Shown in pieces: positions 54,242 to 63,091 of a stretch of DNA of 64,000 bases. The stretch spans positions 73,618 through 137,617 of the forward strand of contig CAWIUN010000005.1 of NCBI GenBank assembly GCA_963839285.1. The letters are read 5' to 3'. The position numbers and the translations under genes were made by a program. Positions within the stretch are counted from its first letter, which is position 1. Each line of letters begins with the position of its first letter. The DNA comes from DASSSQ01 sp963839285 (lineage in GTDB: Bacteria; Actinomycetota; Thermoleophilia; Gaiellales; Gaiellaceae). Below the pieces are notes generated by a model, which worked only from the letters and a program-made list of their open reading frames with translations, was not told the DNA's origin and made no database searches.

Positions 54242-54460
54242 CTAGACGAAGCCGAGCTCGCGGAAGCCGCCGCGCTCCATCACGGCGACGATCGCGTCGC
54301 GCGAGGTGCGCTCGTCGTCCCACTCGAGCAGCACCTGGCCGAGCAGGTTCGCGTTCGCGCCCTCCAGGCCCTCGTGGCCCTCGAGCGTCTTCGCGAGCCG
54401 CATCACGCAGCGCTCGCAGCGGATGCCGCTGACCTGGAGCGTGTCGGAGACGATCGCCAT
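54242..54460 (-). CDS. Heavy-metal-associated (HMA) domain protein
   Basis: 72 residues with the HMA metal site C15-E-R-C18 in S-G-I-R-C-E-R-C and the ferredoxin-like beta-alpha-beta pattern (Q-V-L-L-E-W, R-D-A-I-V-A-V-M-E-R-G-G-F). CopZ-like copper chaperones have GMxCxxC; here the residue before the first Cys is Arg, so metal specificity is uncertain. It lies 6 bases downstream of the glutamate-cysteine ligase-like gene. Confidence 0.82.
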   Translation of the reverse strand: MAIVSDTLQVSGIRCERCVMRLAKTLEGHEGLEGANANLLGQVLLEWDDERTSRDAIVAVMERGGFRELGFV

Positions 54461-54466
54461 CGGCTC

Positions 54467-55553
54467 CTAGCCTAGCGTCCGCGCGACGAGCCCCGCCGCG
54501 ACCGCGCGGGGGTCGGTCTCGGCGAGCTGGAGGTCGGCCTCGCACCGGGTCGGGTCGAGCTCCTCGAGCAGCGCCAGGGTGCCGAGCCCGGCCGCGGCGG
54601 GCGCGGTCAGGGCGAGCAGGTCGTCCCAGAGCTCCGGGACGCGCAGCGCCCGCGTCCCGTCCGGGTGGATCAGCTCCGCCCGCGGGCCGAACCGCGCGGC
54701 CGCCCAGCGGTTCTGGGCGTAGTGGCCGCGGTCGTAGGGGGCGGCCTCGCCGCGCTCGAGCATCGTCGCGGCGAGCGCCTGCAGCAGCGCGACGAGGGCG
54801 GCGGTCTGCCGCAGCGCCGTCGGCTGGTCGGGCATCCGCACCTCGAGCGTGCCGAAGCGCGGGTGCGGCCGCACGTCCCACCAGATCCGCGTGTAGTCGG
54901 CGGTGACGCCGAGCTCGACGAGGTGCTCGACCCACGCCTCCCAGCCGGCGTAGGAGCCGAGCGCGGGCGGCGCCCCGGCCCGCGGCAGCTCGGCGAGGAT
55001 CGGCGCCCGGTTCGACGCGAGCCCGTTGGCGACGCCCGCCAGCCACGGCGAGTTCGCCGAGAGCGCGAGCACGAGCGGCAGCCAGGGCAGCATCCCCTCG
55101 AGCACCTGCCAGCAGACCGCGCCGGACGGCATCCCGAGGTGGACGTGCAGGCCCTGGACGCCCTGGCGGCGGGCGCTCGATGCCGGCGTAGGCGACGAAG
55201 CTCGTGTAGCGCTCCTCGTCGACGAGCGGCTGCGCCTCGGGCCGCGCGAACGGATGCGTGCCGGCGCAGGCGACGGCGAGCCCGCTCCGCGCCGCCGTGT
55301 CGGCGGCCGCGCGCCGCAGCGTCCCGAGCGCCTCGACCGCGGCGGCGACGTCGGCGCAGGGATCCGTGTTCAGCTCGACGACCGAGGCGAAGAGCTCCGT
55401 CTTCAGCCGGCCCGGCAGCGCGAGGCCCTCGACCCCGGCGAGCAGCGTGCCGACCGCACCGACCTGGTCGAGCGAGGCCGCGTCGAGGATCATCAGCTCC
55501 TCCTCGACGCCGAGCGAGAGCGGCTCGCCGGCGCCGAAGGCGTGCTCGATCAC
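54467..55553 (-). CDS. Glutamate-cysteine ligase family 2 (YbdK/EgtA-like), frameshifted
   Basis: About 361 residues from GTG. GCS2 family blocks: L-G-V-E-E-E-L-M-I-L-D near the start, E-L-F-A-S-V-V-E-L-N-T, H-V-H-L-G-M-P (after a +1 shift near 55180), L-A-L-S-A-N-S-P-W, and T-R-I-W-W-D-V-R-P-H-P-R-F-G-T-L-E-V-R-M-P-D. It ligates glutamate to an amine such as cysteine; mycothiol producers use related enzymes for other gamma-glutamyl products. It overlaps the preceding small gene by one base (TAGTG). Confidence 0.87.
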
Positions 55554-55924
55554 TACTTCCTCACGCCGTGGACCGGGCGGCCGGCCGCCTCCCACGCGTA
55601 GTACGAGGCGCTCGGGCCGAAGCCCGGCTCGTAGGTGACGACGCGCGGGTTCCGGCCGACCTCCTTCGCGCGCTGCGCGTGCCGGAGCAGGTTCGGGTCG
55701 TCCTTCGCCTCCCAGACGAGGATCAGGTGCGCGGCGGTCATGAACTCGGCGACGAACGTGCAGCCGCCGGCCGGGCAGGGGAAGGGCGCGGTCGAGACGC
55801 AGAACCAGCCGGCGTGGTCCTCGCCGCCGTCCTCCGTCCAGAGCTCCTCGTCGGTCTGGTCGCCGACCCGGAGGTCGTCCTCGAGCAGCAGCCGGCCGCG
55901 CGCGTATCTCTCCGGGTCGACCAC
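55553..55924 (-). CDS. Hypothetical protein preceding the GCS2 gene
   Basis: 123 residues: M-V-D-P-E-R-Y-A-R-G-R-L-L-L-E-D-D-L-R-V-G-D-Q, a W-F-C-V-S-T-A-P-F-P-C-P-A-G-G-C core with three cysteines, V-W-E-A-K-D-D-P-N and a C-terminus with S-A-S-Y-Y-A-W-E-A. The cysteine pattern could bind a metal. No family is recognised. The TAGTG overlap with the next gene suggests coupled translation. Confidence 0.65.
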   Translation of the reverse strand: MVDPERYARGRLLLEDDLRVGDQTDEELWTEDGGEDHAGWFCVSTAPFPCPAGGCTFVAEFMTAAHLILVWEAKDDPNLLRHAQRAKEVGRNPRVVTYEPGFGPSASYYAWEAAGRPVHGVRK

Positions 55925-55963
55925 GCGGCAAGGGTAGCCGCACGGCCCGACCCGGACGCAAGA

Positions 55964-56001
55964 ACGCCGAAGGCCCGGGCAGGCGGTCGGGCCTTCGGCG
56001 T
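55964..56001. terminator. Strong hairpin between hypothetical gene and htrA
   Basis: A perfect 14-bp stem, 55964-55977 with 55988-56001, and a 10-base loop. It lies downstream of the HtrA gene, about 70 bases after its stop, on the same strand. It is GC-rich with no T-run. Confidence 0.65.
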
Positions 56002-56070
56002 CGCACCCGTCGGGTCGCTGGCTCCCGGCGGGTACCGGCCCCAGGGGTCCAGGGGCCTTCTATCGGACGG

Positions 56071-57280
56071 TCAGCTACGAGGGGACGATGGCTGCCGTCC
56101 GAGCTTGGCTGTCAGGGTCAGGTGCTTGGAGCCGCGGTAGACCTCCAGGGTCAGCCGGTCGCCGGAGCGCTTCGAGGCGATCAGGTCCTGCAGGGCGTTC
56201 GCGTCGGCGACGGGCGCTCCGTCGGCGCGGACGACGACGTCGCCGCCGAGCACGTAGCTCTCGCCGGCGACGACGACGGGCGTCGAGCCGCCGTGCAGGC
56301 CGGCGGCCGCGCCGGCGCCGTGCGGCTCGACCTGCTCGACGAGCGCTCCGTGCCGGGCGGGCAGGTTGAAGGCGCGTGCGAGCTCCGGGTCGACGGTCGC
56401 GAGCCGGACGCCGAGGGAGGCGTGGTCGACCTTCCCGCTCCGGAGCAGCTGCGAGACGACGTCCTTGACCGTGTCGATCGGGACCGCGAAGCCGATCCCG
56501 ATCGAGCCGGAGCCGCCGTCGCCGGTCGCGATCTGCGAGTTGACGCCGATCACGCGGCCGGCCGCGTCGAGCAGCGGCCCGCCGGAGTTGCCCGTGTTCA
56601 GGGCCGCGTCGGTCTGGATCACGTGGTCGATCGCGTAGGCGTTCGGCGCCTGGATCCGGCGCTGGAGCGCGCTGACGATCCCGAAGGTGGCTGTCCGCGT
56701 GTAGCCGAGCGGGTTGCCGATCGCGACGACCGGGTCGCCGACGCGGACGGCGCCGGAGTCGCCGAGCGGCAGCGGCTGGAGCGCCCGGGCGGCGCACCGA
56801 GACCTGGAGCACGGCGAGATCGGTCGAGGGGTCGCTGCCGACGATCTTCGCCCGCAGCCGGTCGTCGTTCGAGAAGCTGACCTGGACCGTGCGCGAGCCC
56901 TGGATCACGTGGTAGTTCGTGACGACGTCGCCGGCCTTGTCGATCACGAACCCGGAGCCGAGCGACCGGGAGAGCTGCGGCGCCTGCGGGAAGAGGCTGC
57001 CGAAGAAGGGGTCGCTCGGCGCCCGGACGAGGGTGGTGGAGGTGATCTGGACGACGCCGGGGGCCGCGCGGCGGTAGAGGTCGGCGATCGAGAGCCCGTC
57101 GCCTCCGGCCGCGAGTCCGACCTGCCGCTCCGGCGCTGCCGCCTGCCTGACCCGCTCGACGGTCGTCGTCGAGCGCAGGCCGCCGGCGGCCGCGACCGCG
57201 CCGAGCGCAACCGCGGCGCCGGCGGCGCCCGTGAAGACGAACCCCGCGCCGCGGAAGAGGATGCGCCTGCCTGGAATCAC
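56071..57280 (-). CDS. HtrA/DegP-type serine protease with PDZ domain (frameshifted)
   Basis: About 402 residues. An N-terminal membrane segment (G-F-V-F-T-G-A-A-G-A-A-V-A-L-G) anchors it with the protease outside. Catalytic triad: H124 in N-Y-H-V-I-Q, D154 in S-T-D-L-A-V and Ser in G-N-S-G-G-P-L after a +1 shift near 56790. A PDZ domain follows (G-A-L-V-E-Q-V-E-P, G-G-D-V-V-V-R-A-D-G). It degrades misfolded envelope proteins. Single-PDZ layout as in actinobacterial HtrA/PepD. Confidence 0.92.
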
Positions 57281-57589
57281 GCCTCCGACTTCTACCGGGG
57301 CCGTGTTGAGGCTCCGATTCGCGGGCGTTAACCGCGCATTAAGAACTCGAACCGAAATGACGCTCGTCGGCTGGGCGTGATGGGTGCGTGCGATGCAAGG
57401 ACGCAGGGAGGCGCGATAGCGGGGCTCTATCCGGCCGACCGAGGACGCCGCAGCGCGCGTGGCCAGCGCGTCCGGACGGCACAGACTTCATTCCGGTTCG
57501 AGTTCAGAGGCACCCAGCGAGCGGCCGACGCCCGGGCGCAGCCGGCTGCCCAGCCGTTTCCGGCCGCGCGTGAGCGGGAATCCGCGGAC
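57281..57589. other. Intergenic region, no gene recognised
   Basis: About 310 bases between the divergent htrA and chaB starts. It contains a less GC-rich patch around 57327-57360 that could hold promoters, and some short open frames without coding character. No tRNA, repeat or clear operator was seen. Confidence 0.5.
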
Positions 57590-57999
57590 ATGCCGAAGAC
57601 GACGAAGGAGGCAGGGCGGCGAAGCAGTCGGAGCTGCCGGACACGCTCAGGCGCTCCTCCGGGAAGGCGCAGCGCACGTTCGCGAAGGCGCACGACGCAG
57701 CCGCCGAGCAGTACGGCGAGGGCGAGCGCGCGCACCGCACCGCCTACGCCGCGCTCAAGCACACGCACGAGAAGGTCGGCGACCGCTGGCGGCGCAAGGA
57801 CGAGCCGGGCCCGAGCGACCCGCGCTCGAAGCGCTCGACCGCTGCGAAACGCCGCGGCGAGGGCGAGACCTTCGGCGGCGTCGACGTCGAGGGCAACACG
57901 AAGGCCGAGCTCTACGAGCGGGCGAAGGAGCTCGAGATCGAGGGCCGCTCGACGATGTCGAAGCACGAGCTCGCCCGGGCGATCGCTCGCAGGCAGTAA
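57590..57999 (+). CDS. ChaB-domain protein (frameshifted)
   Basis: About 136 residues with a -1 shift near 57614; the corrected start is M-P-K-T-T-K-E-A-G and then A-A-K-Q-S-E-L-P-D-T-L-R-R-S. ChaB domain: L-P-D-T-L-R-R-S-S-G-K-A-Q-R-T-F-A-K and A-Y-A-A-L-K-H-T-H-E-K-V-G-D-R-W. The C-terminus has a Rho-N-like helix-extended-helix (T-K-A-E-L-Y-E-R-A-K-E-L-E-I-E-G-R-S, S-K-H-E-L). ChaB is associated with the cation antiporter ChaA, but most actinobacterial versions have unknown roles. Confidence 0.75.
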
Positions 58000-58021
58000 G
58001 GGACGGCGCTAGGCTGGCTCG

Positions 58022-58675
58022 ATGAGCGCGTCGATCGAGGCAGCCCGCGTGAAGCCCCGCTTCCGCGGCGTCACGCACCAGTGGGCGTTCCTCGTCGCGA
58101 TCCCGCTCGGGATCGCGCTGGGGCTGACCGCGGAGGGCGCGCGGGCGCAGGTCTCGGCGGCCGTCTTCGCCGGCAGCGTCGTCGCCATGTTCGGGGCCAG
58201 CGCGCTCTACCACCGGGTCAGCTGGTCGCCGGAGCGCCGGATGTGGCTGCGCCGGCTCGACCACGCCGCGATCTTCGGGCTGATCGCCGGGACCTACACC
58301 CCCGTCGGCCTGATCGTCCTCTCCGGCGACGTCCGGGTCGTCGTCCTCGCGCTCGTCTGGGGCGGCGCGGGCGCGGCGGTCTTCCTGAAGCTCTTCCGGC
58401 CGCGGGCGCCGAAATGGGTCTCGGCGGCGCTGGCGATCGCGCTCGGCTGGACCGGGATCGCCGTCTTCCCGCAGCTGATCTCACGGGCCGGCGTCGGCGC
58501 CGCGGTGCTGATCCTGCTCGGCGGGCTCCTCTACACGCTCGGCGCGATCGCCTACGCGACGCGGCGGCCCGATCCGCGCCCCGCGGTCTTCGGCTACCAC
58601 GAGATCTTCCACGCCTTCGTGATCGGCGCCGTCGCGCTCCAGTACACGGCGATCGCCTTCTTCGTCCTGCACTAG
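58022..58675 (+). CDS. Hemolysin III/YqfA family membrane protein (PAQR-like)
   Basis: 217 residues with seven membrane segments. Conserved zinc-site residues: S-A-L-Y-H-R in the second segment region, R-L-D-H-A-A-I-F and the final G-Y-H-E-I-F-H-A-F-V. This is the bacterial HlyIII/PAQR superfamily with a putative ceramidase-like or receptor fold; biological role in bacteria unclear. It follows chaB by 22 bases. Confidence 0.9.
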   Translation: MSASIEAARVKPRFRGVTHQWAFLVAIPLGIALGLTAEGARAQVSAAVFAGSVVAMFGASALYHRVSWSPERRMWLRRLDHAAIFGLIAGTYTPVGLIVLSGDVRVVVLALVWGGAGAAVFLKLFRPRAPKWVSAALAIALGWTGIAVFPQLISRAGVGAAVLILLGGLLYTLGAIAYATRRPDPRPAVFGYHEIFHAFVIGAVALQYTAIAFFVLH

Positions 58676-58681
58676 CGCCGA

Positions 58682-59329
58682 CTAGGGCGAGGCGGCGTGC
58701 ACGCGGCCGGTGAAGGCCGCCGTCGCGCCGAGCGCGACGAAGACCGCGCCCGAGAGGTACCGCTGCGCCTGCGCGAAGGCGCGGCTGCGGCGGAGCACGC
58801 CGCCGAGGGTGCCGGCGACGAGCGCGTAGGCGCCGTCCGTGAGGAAGCCGAGCGCGCCGAAGGCGAGGCCGAGGACGAGGACCTGGTGCCAGGCGGCGCC
58901 GCGCGAGGGCTCGACGAACTGCGGCAGGAAGGCGAGGAAGAAGAGCGCCGCCTTCGGGTTGAGGACGTTGACGACGATCCCCTGCCGATAGAGGCTGCCG
59001 TGGCTGCGCGGGACGGCGGCACCGTCGACCGGGTCGAGCCGCTCCCGGCCGGCGAGCCTGCGGAGGCCGACCGCGACGAGGTAGGCCGCGCCGGCGAACT
59101 TGACGACGTCGAAGGCGAGGGCCGAGGAGGCGAGCAGCGCCGAGAGGCCGACGGTCGCGGCGGCGACGTGCACGAGCGTCCCGGTGTGGATGCCCGCGAC
59201 CGAGGCGAGCCCGGCGCGGCGGCCGCCGCCGATCGACTGCGTGACGACGTAGAGCACCGCCGGCCCGGGCACGAGCAGCAGGACGAGCGCCGCGCCGAGG
59301 AAGAGCGCGAGCCGGGAGGAGTCGGGCAT
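58682..59329 (-). CDS. LysE/RhtB-family amino-acid exporter
   Basis: 215 residues, about six membrane segments. N-terminal signature F-L-G-A-A-L-V-L-L-L-V-P-G-P-A-V-L-Y-V-V and G-G-G-R-R-A-G-L-A-S-V-A-G-I-H-T-G. Mid-protein N-V-L-N-P-K-A-A-L-F-F-L-A-F-L-P-Q-F is diagnostic of RhtB/LysE proteins. It exports amino acids or homoserine lactones. Its ATG overlaps the aldo/keto reductase stop (TGATG). Confidence 0.92.
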   Translation of the reverse strand: MPDSSRLALFLGAALVLLLVPGPAVLYVVTQSIGGGRRAGLASVAGIHTGTLVHVAAATVGLSALLASSALAFDVVKFAGAAYLVAVGLRRLAGRERLDPVDGAAVPRSHGSLYRQGIVVNVLNPKAALFFLAFLPQFVEPSRGAAWHQVLVLGLAFGALGFLTDGAYALVAGTLGGVLRRSRAFAQAQRYLSGAVFVALGATAAFTGRVHAASP

Positions 59330-60315
59330 CAGCCGAGGATCCGGTCGAGCTCGGCCAGCTCGTCGTCCGAGAAGTCGAGCTGCTCGAGCGCGGCCACGTT
59401 CTCCTCCAGCTGCTCGACGCTCGAGGCGCCGATCAGGGTCGAGGTCATCCGCGGGTCGCGCAGCGTCCAGGCGAGCGCGAGCTGGGCCGTGGACTGGCCG
59501 CGGCGCTCGGCGACCCGCGACAGCTCGCGGACCTGGCCGAGCGTCTCCTCGTCGAGGTCGTCGGAGGTCAGGAAGGCGCCGCGGTCGGCGCGCGAGCCCT
59601 CCGGGATGCCGCCGAGGTACTTGCCGGTCAGGATCCCCTGCTGCAGCGGCGAGAAGCAGATGCAGCCGACGCCGAGCTCCCCGAGCACGTCCAGGAGGCC
59701 GTCCTCGATCCAGCGGTTCAGCAGCGAGTAGGACGGCTGGTGGATCAGGAGCGGCGTCCCGAGCTCCCGCAGGGCCGCCGCGGCGGCCCGCGTCTGCTCC
59801 GGATCGTAGGAGGAGATGCCCGCGTAGAGCGCCTTCCCCTGCCGGACGGCCGCGTCGAGCGCGCCCATCGTCTCCTCGACCGGCGTCTCGGGCGTCGGCC
59901 GGTGCGAGTAGAAGACGTCCACGTAGTCGAGGCCCAGGCGCAGGAGGCTCTGGTCGAGGCTCGCGAGCAGGTACTTGCGCGAGCCGCCGTCGCCGTAGGG
60001 GCCGGGCCACATGTCCCAGCCGGCCTTGGTCGAGATCACGAGCTCGTCGCGATAGGGGCGGAGGTCGTCGCGGAGGAGGCGCCCGAACGTCTCCTCGGCC
60101 GAGCCGTACGGCGGCCCGTAGTTGTTGGCGAGATCGAAGTGGGTGATGCCGAGGTCGAAGGCGCGGCGGACGATCGCGCGGCTGCGCTCGAGCGGCGCCT
60201 CGGCGCCGAAGTTGTGCCAGAGCCCGAGCGAGACGGCCGGCAGCTCGAGCCCGCTGCGGCCGCTGCGGCGGTAGGCCATGCGCTCGTACCGCTCGCCGTC
60301 TGCGACCCAGGGCAT
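59329..60315 (-). CDS. Aldo/keto reductase (YghZ-like)
   Basis: 328 residues. Catalytic residues: Asp and Tyr in F-D-L-A-N-N-Y-G, Lys in S-T-K-A-G, His in Y-S-H-R-P. The stretch D-M-W-P-G-P-Y-G-D-G-G-S-R-K and S-L-L-N-R-W match the YghZ/Kv-beta-like group, which reduces aldehydes such as methylglyoxal with NADPH. It is co-transcribed with the LysE exporter. Confidence 0.92.
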   Translation of the reverse strand: MPWVADGERYERMAYRRSGRSGLELPAVSLGLWHNFGAEAPLERSRAIVRRAFDLGITHFDLANNYGPPYGSAEETFGRLLRDDLRPYRDELVISTKAGWDMWPGPYGDGGSRKYLLASLDQSLLRLGLDYVDVFYSHRPTPETPVEETMGALDAAVRQGKALYAGISSYDPEQTRAAAAALRELGTPLLIHQPSYSLLNRWIEDGLLDVLGELGVGCICFSPLQQGILTGKYLGGIPEGSRADRGAFLTSDDLDEETLGQVRELSRVAERRGQSTAQLALAWTLRDPRMTSTLIGASSVEQLEENVAALEQLDFSDDELAELDRILG

Positions 60316-60339
60316 GCGCGCAAGGCTACCCTGGGCGAC

Positions 60340-60964
60340 GTGGCGAACACGCACCGTCTCGCCCCGCCGCTCCTGCTCGCCTGCCTGGCGCTGGCGCTCG
60401 TCGCGAGCGGCTGCGGCGGCAGCGCCGGCGCGCAGCCGCAGGCGGCGGCGAAGGCCGCGGCGTTCGAGGGGAACGCGCTCGACCCGCCGCTCGAGACCAC
60501 CGGCTTCAGGCTGCACGACCAGGACGGCAAGGTCGTGACGCTCGCGCAGCAGCGGGGCAGGCTCGCGATCCTCGCCTTCCTCTACACCCACTGCCCGGAC
60601 GTCTGCCCGCTGATCGCACAGAACCTGAACCTGGCGCTGCGGCAGCTGACGCCGGCCGAGCGCGCGCGCGTGCGGGTGCTGGCGATCAGCGTCGACCCGA
60701 AGGGCGACACGAAGGCGGCGGTGCGGAAGTTCGTCTTCGAGCACCGGCTGCGGCCGGAGTTCCGCTACCTGACCGGGACGCGGGCGGAGCTGTCGCCCGT
60801 CTGGCGGGCCTACCACGTCGCCGCGAGCGGGAACCTCGGGTCGATCGACCACTCGGCCTACGAGCTGCTCGTCGACGGGAAGGGCGCCGGCCGCGTCCTC
60901 TACGACGCCCAGGTGACGCCCCGCGCAGGTCGTCCACGACGTGCGCGCGTTGCTCGCCCGGTAG
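60340..60964 (+). CDS. Sco1/SenC-family copper chaperone lipoprotein (frameshifted near end)
   Basis: About 207 residues from GTG. Lipoprotein signal with A-S-G-C25. Thioredoxin-like domain with the copper motif C85-P-D-V-C89 in Y-T-H-C-P-D-V-C-P and the His in I-D-H-S-A-Y. A +1 shift near 60922 precedes the last residues (Q-V-V-H-D-V-R-A-L-L-A-R). Sco proteins deliver copper to the CuA site of cytochrome oxidase; ctaA elsewhere in the window fits an aa3 oxidase. Confidence 0.9.
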
Positions 60965-60998
60965 ACACGCCACGCCGCCGACCGTTCATCGCGCTACG

Positions 60999-61424
60999 AT
61001 GTTTGCCGCAGTGGCCGAGCAGCGTGAACCCACGTTCGCCGACTACGACGAGGCGGCGAGCCTCCGCGCCGCGCTGCGCCTCTTCCTGCGCCACAGCGAG
61101 ACGATCACGCGGCGGAACGGGCTCTCGCCCCGGCACTACGAGCTGCTGCTGATGATCAAGGCGGCGCCCGAGGAGCGCTCGACCGTCAGCGAGCTGGTCG
61201 AGCTGCTGCAGCTGACCCAGAGCACCGTCACCGAGCTCGTCCAGCGGGCCGAGGACGGCGGCCTCCTGCGGCGCCGGCAGGCAGAGCACGACGGCCGGGT
61301 CGTGCACCTCACGCTGACGCCCGAGGCGGAGAAGCGGCTGAGCGGCGCGGTCGCGGAGCTCGGCCCGGAGCGGGCGCGGCTCGTCGCGCTGCTGCACAAG
61401 ACGCCCGAGGGCGTCGAAGCCTAG
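60999..61424 (+). CDS. MarR-family transcriptional regulator
   Basis: 141 residues. Winged-helix pattern: L-S-P-R-H-Y-E-L-L-L-M-I-K-A, S-T-V-S-E-L-V-E-L-L-Q-L-T-Q-S-T-V-T-E-L-V-Q-R-A-E-D-G-G-L-L, wing R-R-Q-A-E-H-D-G-R-V-V-H-L-T-L-T. The D-G-R after the second helix pair is the usual MarR wing tip. Its stop shares a CTAG with the convergent peptidase E gene. Target unknown. Confidence 0.9.
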   Translation: MFAAVAEQREPTFADYDEAASLRAALRLFLRHSETITRRNGLSPRHYELLLMIKAAPEERSTVSELVELLQLTQSTVTELVQRAEDGGLLRRRQAEHDGRVVHLTLTPEAEKRLSGAVAELGPERARLVALLHKTPEGVEA

Positions 61425-62092
61425 AGGCTTCGCGCGTCGAGCGGCGTCTCGCCGCCAGGCTCGACCCGGTAGGCGCGCGCGCCCTCGCGCGCGGTCACGA
61501 TCTCGGCCAGCTCCGTGCCCTCGTAGCGGAGCGCGACCCCGTCGTCGGCTGCGACGCCCGCGGGGAAGCCGCCGTCGACGAGCTCGCGGTAGCGCGGCCG
61601 CCGCCGCTCCTCGCCGTCGTAGTGCGGGCAGGCGCTCCCGGGCAGGAAGCCGAGCCCGTCGCGCATCCCCTCGAGCTGCGGGCCGTAGGAGTCGGTGATC
61701 GAGGCCTCGAACCAGCAGATCATCCCGGCGCTGCCGCCCGTGAGGACGATCCCCCGCTCCCAGGCCTCGCGCAGGATCGCGTCGAAGCCGTGGACGCGCC
61801 AGATCGCGAGCATGTTCGCCGTGTTCCCGCCCATGACGACGATCACGTCCTGGGCGAGCGCGAACTCCCGCAGCTCGGCGGGCGGGTAGGGGAAGAAGGG
61901 CAGGTGCGAGAGCTCGCCGGCGCCGCGGTAGCGCTCGTAGAAGGCGACGATCCAGTCGCTCGCGTCGCCGACCGCGGTCGGAACGAAGCAGATCCGCGGC
62001 CGTTCGACGCCCGAGACCTCGAGCACGTACCGCTGCAGGGCAGCCCGCTCCTCGTCGGTGTAGCCCCCTCCGCCCAGACCCACGATCGGCAC
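61421..62092 (-). CDS. Peptidase E-like serine peptidase (S51 family)
   Basis: 223 residues. Nucleophile Ser in L-T-G-G-S-A-G-M; other S51 features are V-V-M-G-G-N-T-A-N-M-L-A, P-H-Y-D and V-A-A-D-D-G-V-A-L-R. PepE cleaves N-terminal Asp dipeptides; in this subgroup substrate range is uncertain. It starts 44 bases from the divergent LLM oxidoreductase gene. Confidence 0.9.
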   Translation of the reverse strand: MPIVGLGGGGYTDEERAALQRYVLEVSGVERPRICFVPTAVGDASDWIVAFYERYRGAGELSHLPFFPYPPAELREFALAQDVIVVMGGNTANMLAIWRVHGFDAILREAWERGIVLTGGSAGMICWFEASITDSYGPQLEGMRDGLGFLPGSACPHYDGEERRRPRYRELVDGGFPAGVAADDGVALRYEGTELAEIVTAREGARAYRVEPGGETPLDARSL

Positions 62093-62136
62093 GACCGCGG
62101 AGTTTACGTGCGGCCGCGGCCCGGTAGACCGTTGCC

Positions 62137-63091
62137 GTGCCGGAAATCGGGTATGCCTTCTCCGCCGAGGAGCACCGCCCCGACGAGCTCGTCCGCCAGG
62201 CGAGGCTCGCCGAGGAGGCGGGCTTCCCGTTCGGGCTCGTCTCCGACCACTTCCATCCCTGGATCGACCGGCAGGGCCAGAGCGCCTTCGTCTGGAGCGT
62301 GATCGGCGCGATCGCGCAGGTGACCGAGCGGTTCCGGCTCGGCACCGGCGTCACCTGCCCGCTGATCCGGATCCACCCGGCGATCGTCGCCCAGGCGGCC
62401 GCGACCTGCGCCGCGATGATGCCCGGGCGCTTCTTCCTCGGCGTCGGCACCGGCGAGAACCTGAACGAGCACGTCACAGGCGTCGGCTGGCCCGCTCCCG
62501 ACGAGCGGGTCGCGATGCTCGAGGAGGCTCTGGAGGCGATGCGCGAGCTCTGGACGGGCGAGGTGACGACGCTTCCGCGGCGACTGGTACGAGGTCGACC
62601 ACGCCCGCATCTACACGCTGCCCGAGGAGCCGATCGAGGTCTACGTCGCCGCGACCGCGGCGAACGTCGCGCGGATCGCGGCCGGGCAGGACGGCCTGAT
62701 CTCCACCTCGCCCGACGAGGAGGTCGTGCAGGAGTTCGAGGGCGCGGGCGGCTCGGGAAAGCCGAAGATCGGCATGGTGCACGGCTGCTGGGCCGAGGAC
62801 CGCGACGAGGCGCTCGAGACCGCCCACGAGGTCTGGCCCAACGGCGCCCTCAAGGGGCCGCTCGGCCAGGACCTGCGCGAGCCGGGCGACTTCGAGGCGG
62901 CCGTCGCGATGGTGCGCCCGGAGGACATCGCCGAGACGACGCCGCTCGGGCCCGACCCGGAGCCGTGGCTCGAGCAGATCCGCGCCTTCGAGCAGGCCGG
63001 CTTCACGCACGTCTACCTGCACCAGGTCGGCCCCGACCAGGCCGGGTTCATCGAGTTCGCTCGGCGCGAGCTCCTGCCTGCGTCGGGCTGA
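62137..63091 (+). CDS. LLM-class F420-dependent oxidoreductase (frameshifted)
   Basis: About 317 residues from GTG. TIM-barrel pattern of the luciferase-like family: Q-A-R-L-A-E-E-A-G-F-P-F-G-L-V-S-D-H-F-H-P-W, R-L-G-T-G-V-T-C-P, F-F-L-G-V-G-T-G-E-N-L-N-E-H and E-E-A-L-E-A-M-R-E-L-W-T-G. These match the glucose-6-phosphate-dehydrogenase-like F420 group. A +1 shift near 62573 separates the halves (F-R-G-D-W-Y-E-V). It transfers hydride to or from F420; substrate unknown. It overlaps the FNT gene (TGATG). Confidence 0.88.

Noticed and set aside
57500..57520. T-arm of a tRNA (GGTTCGAGTTC)
   Set aside because: The flanking bases do not form a 5-bp T stem and no other tRNA arms can be found around it.
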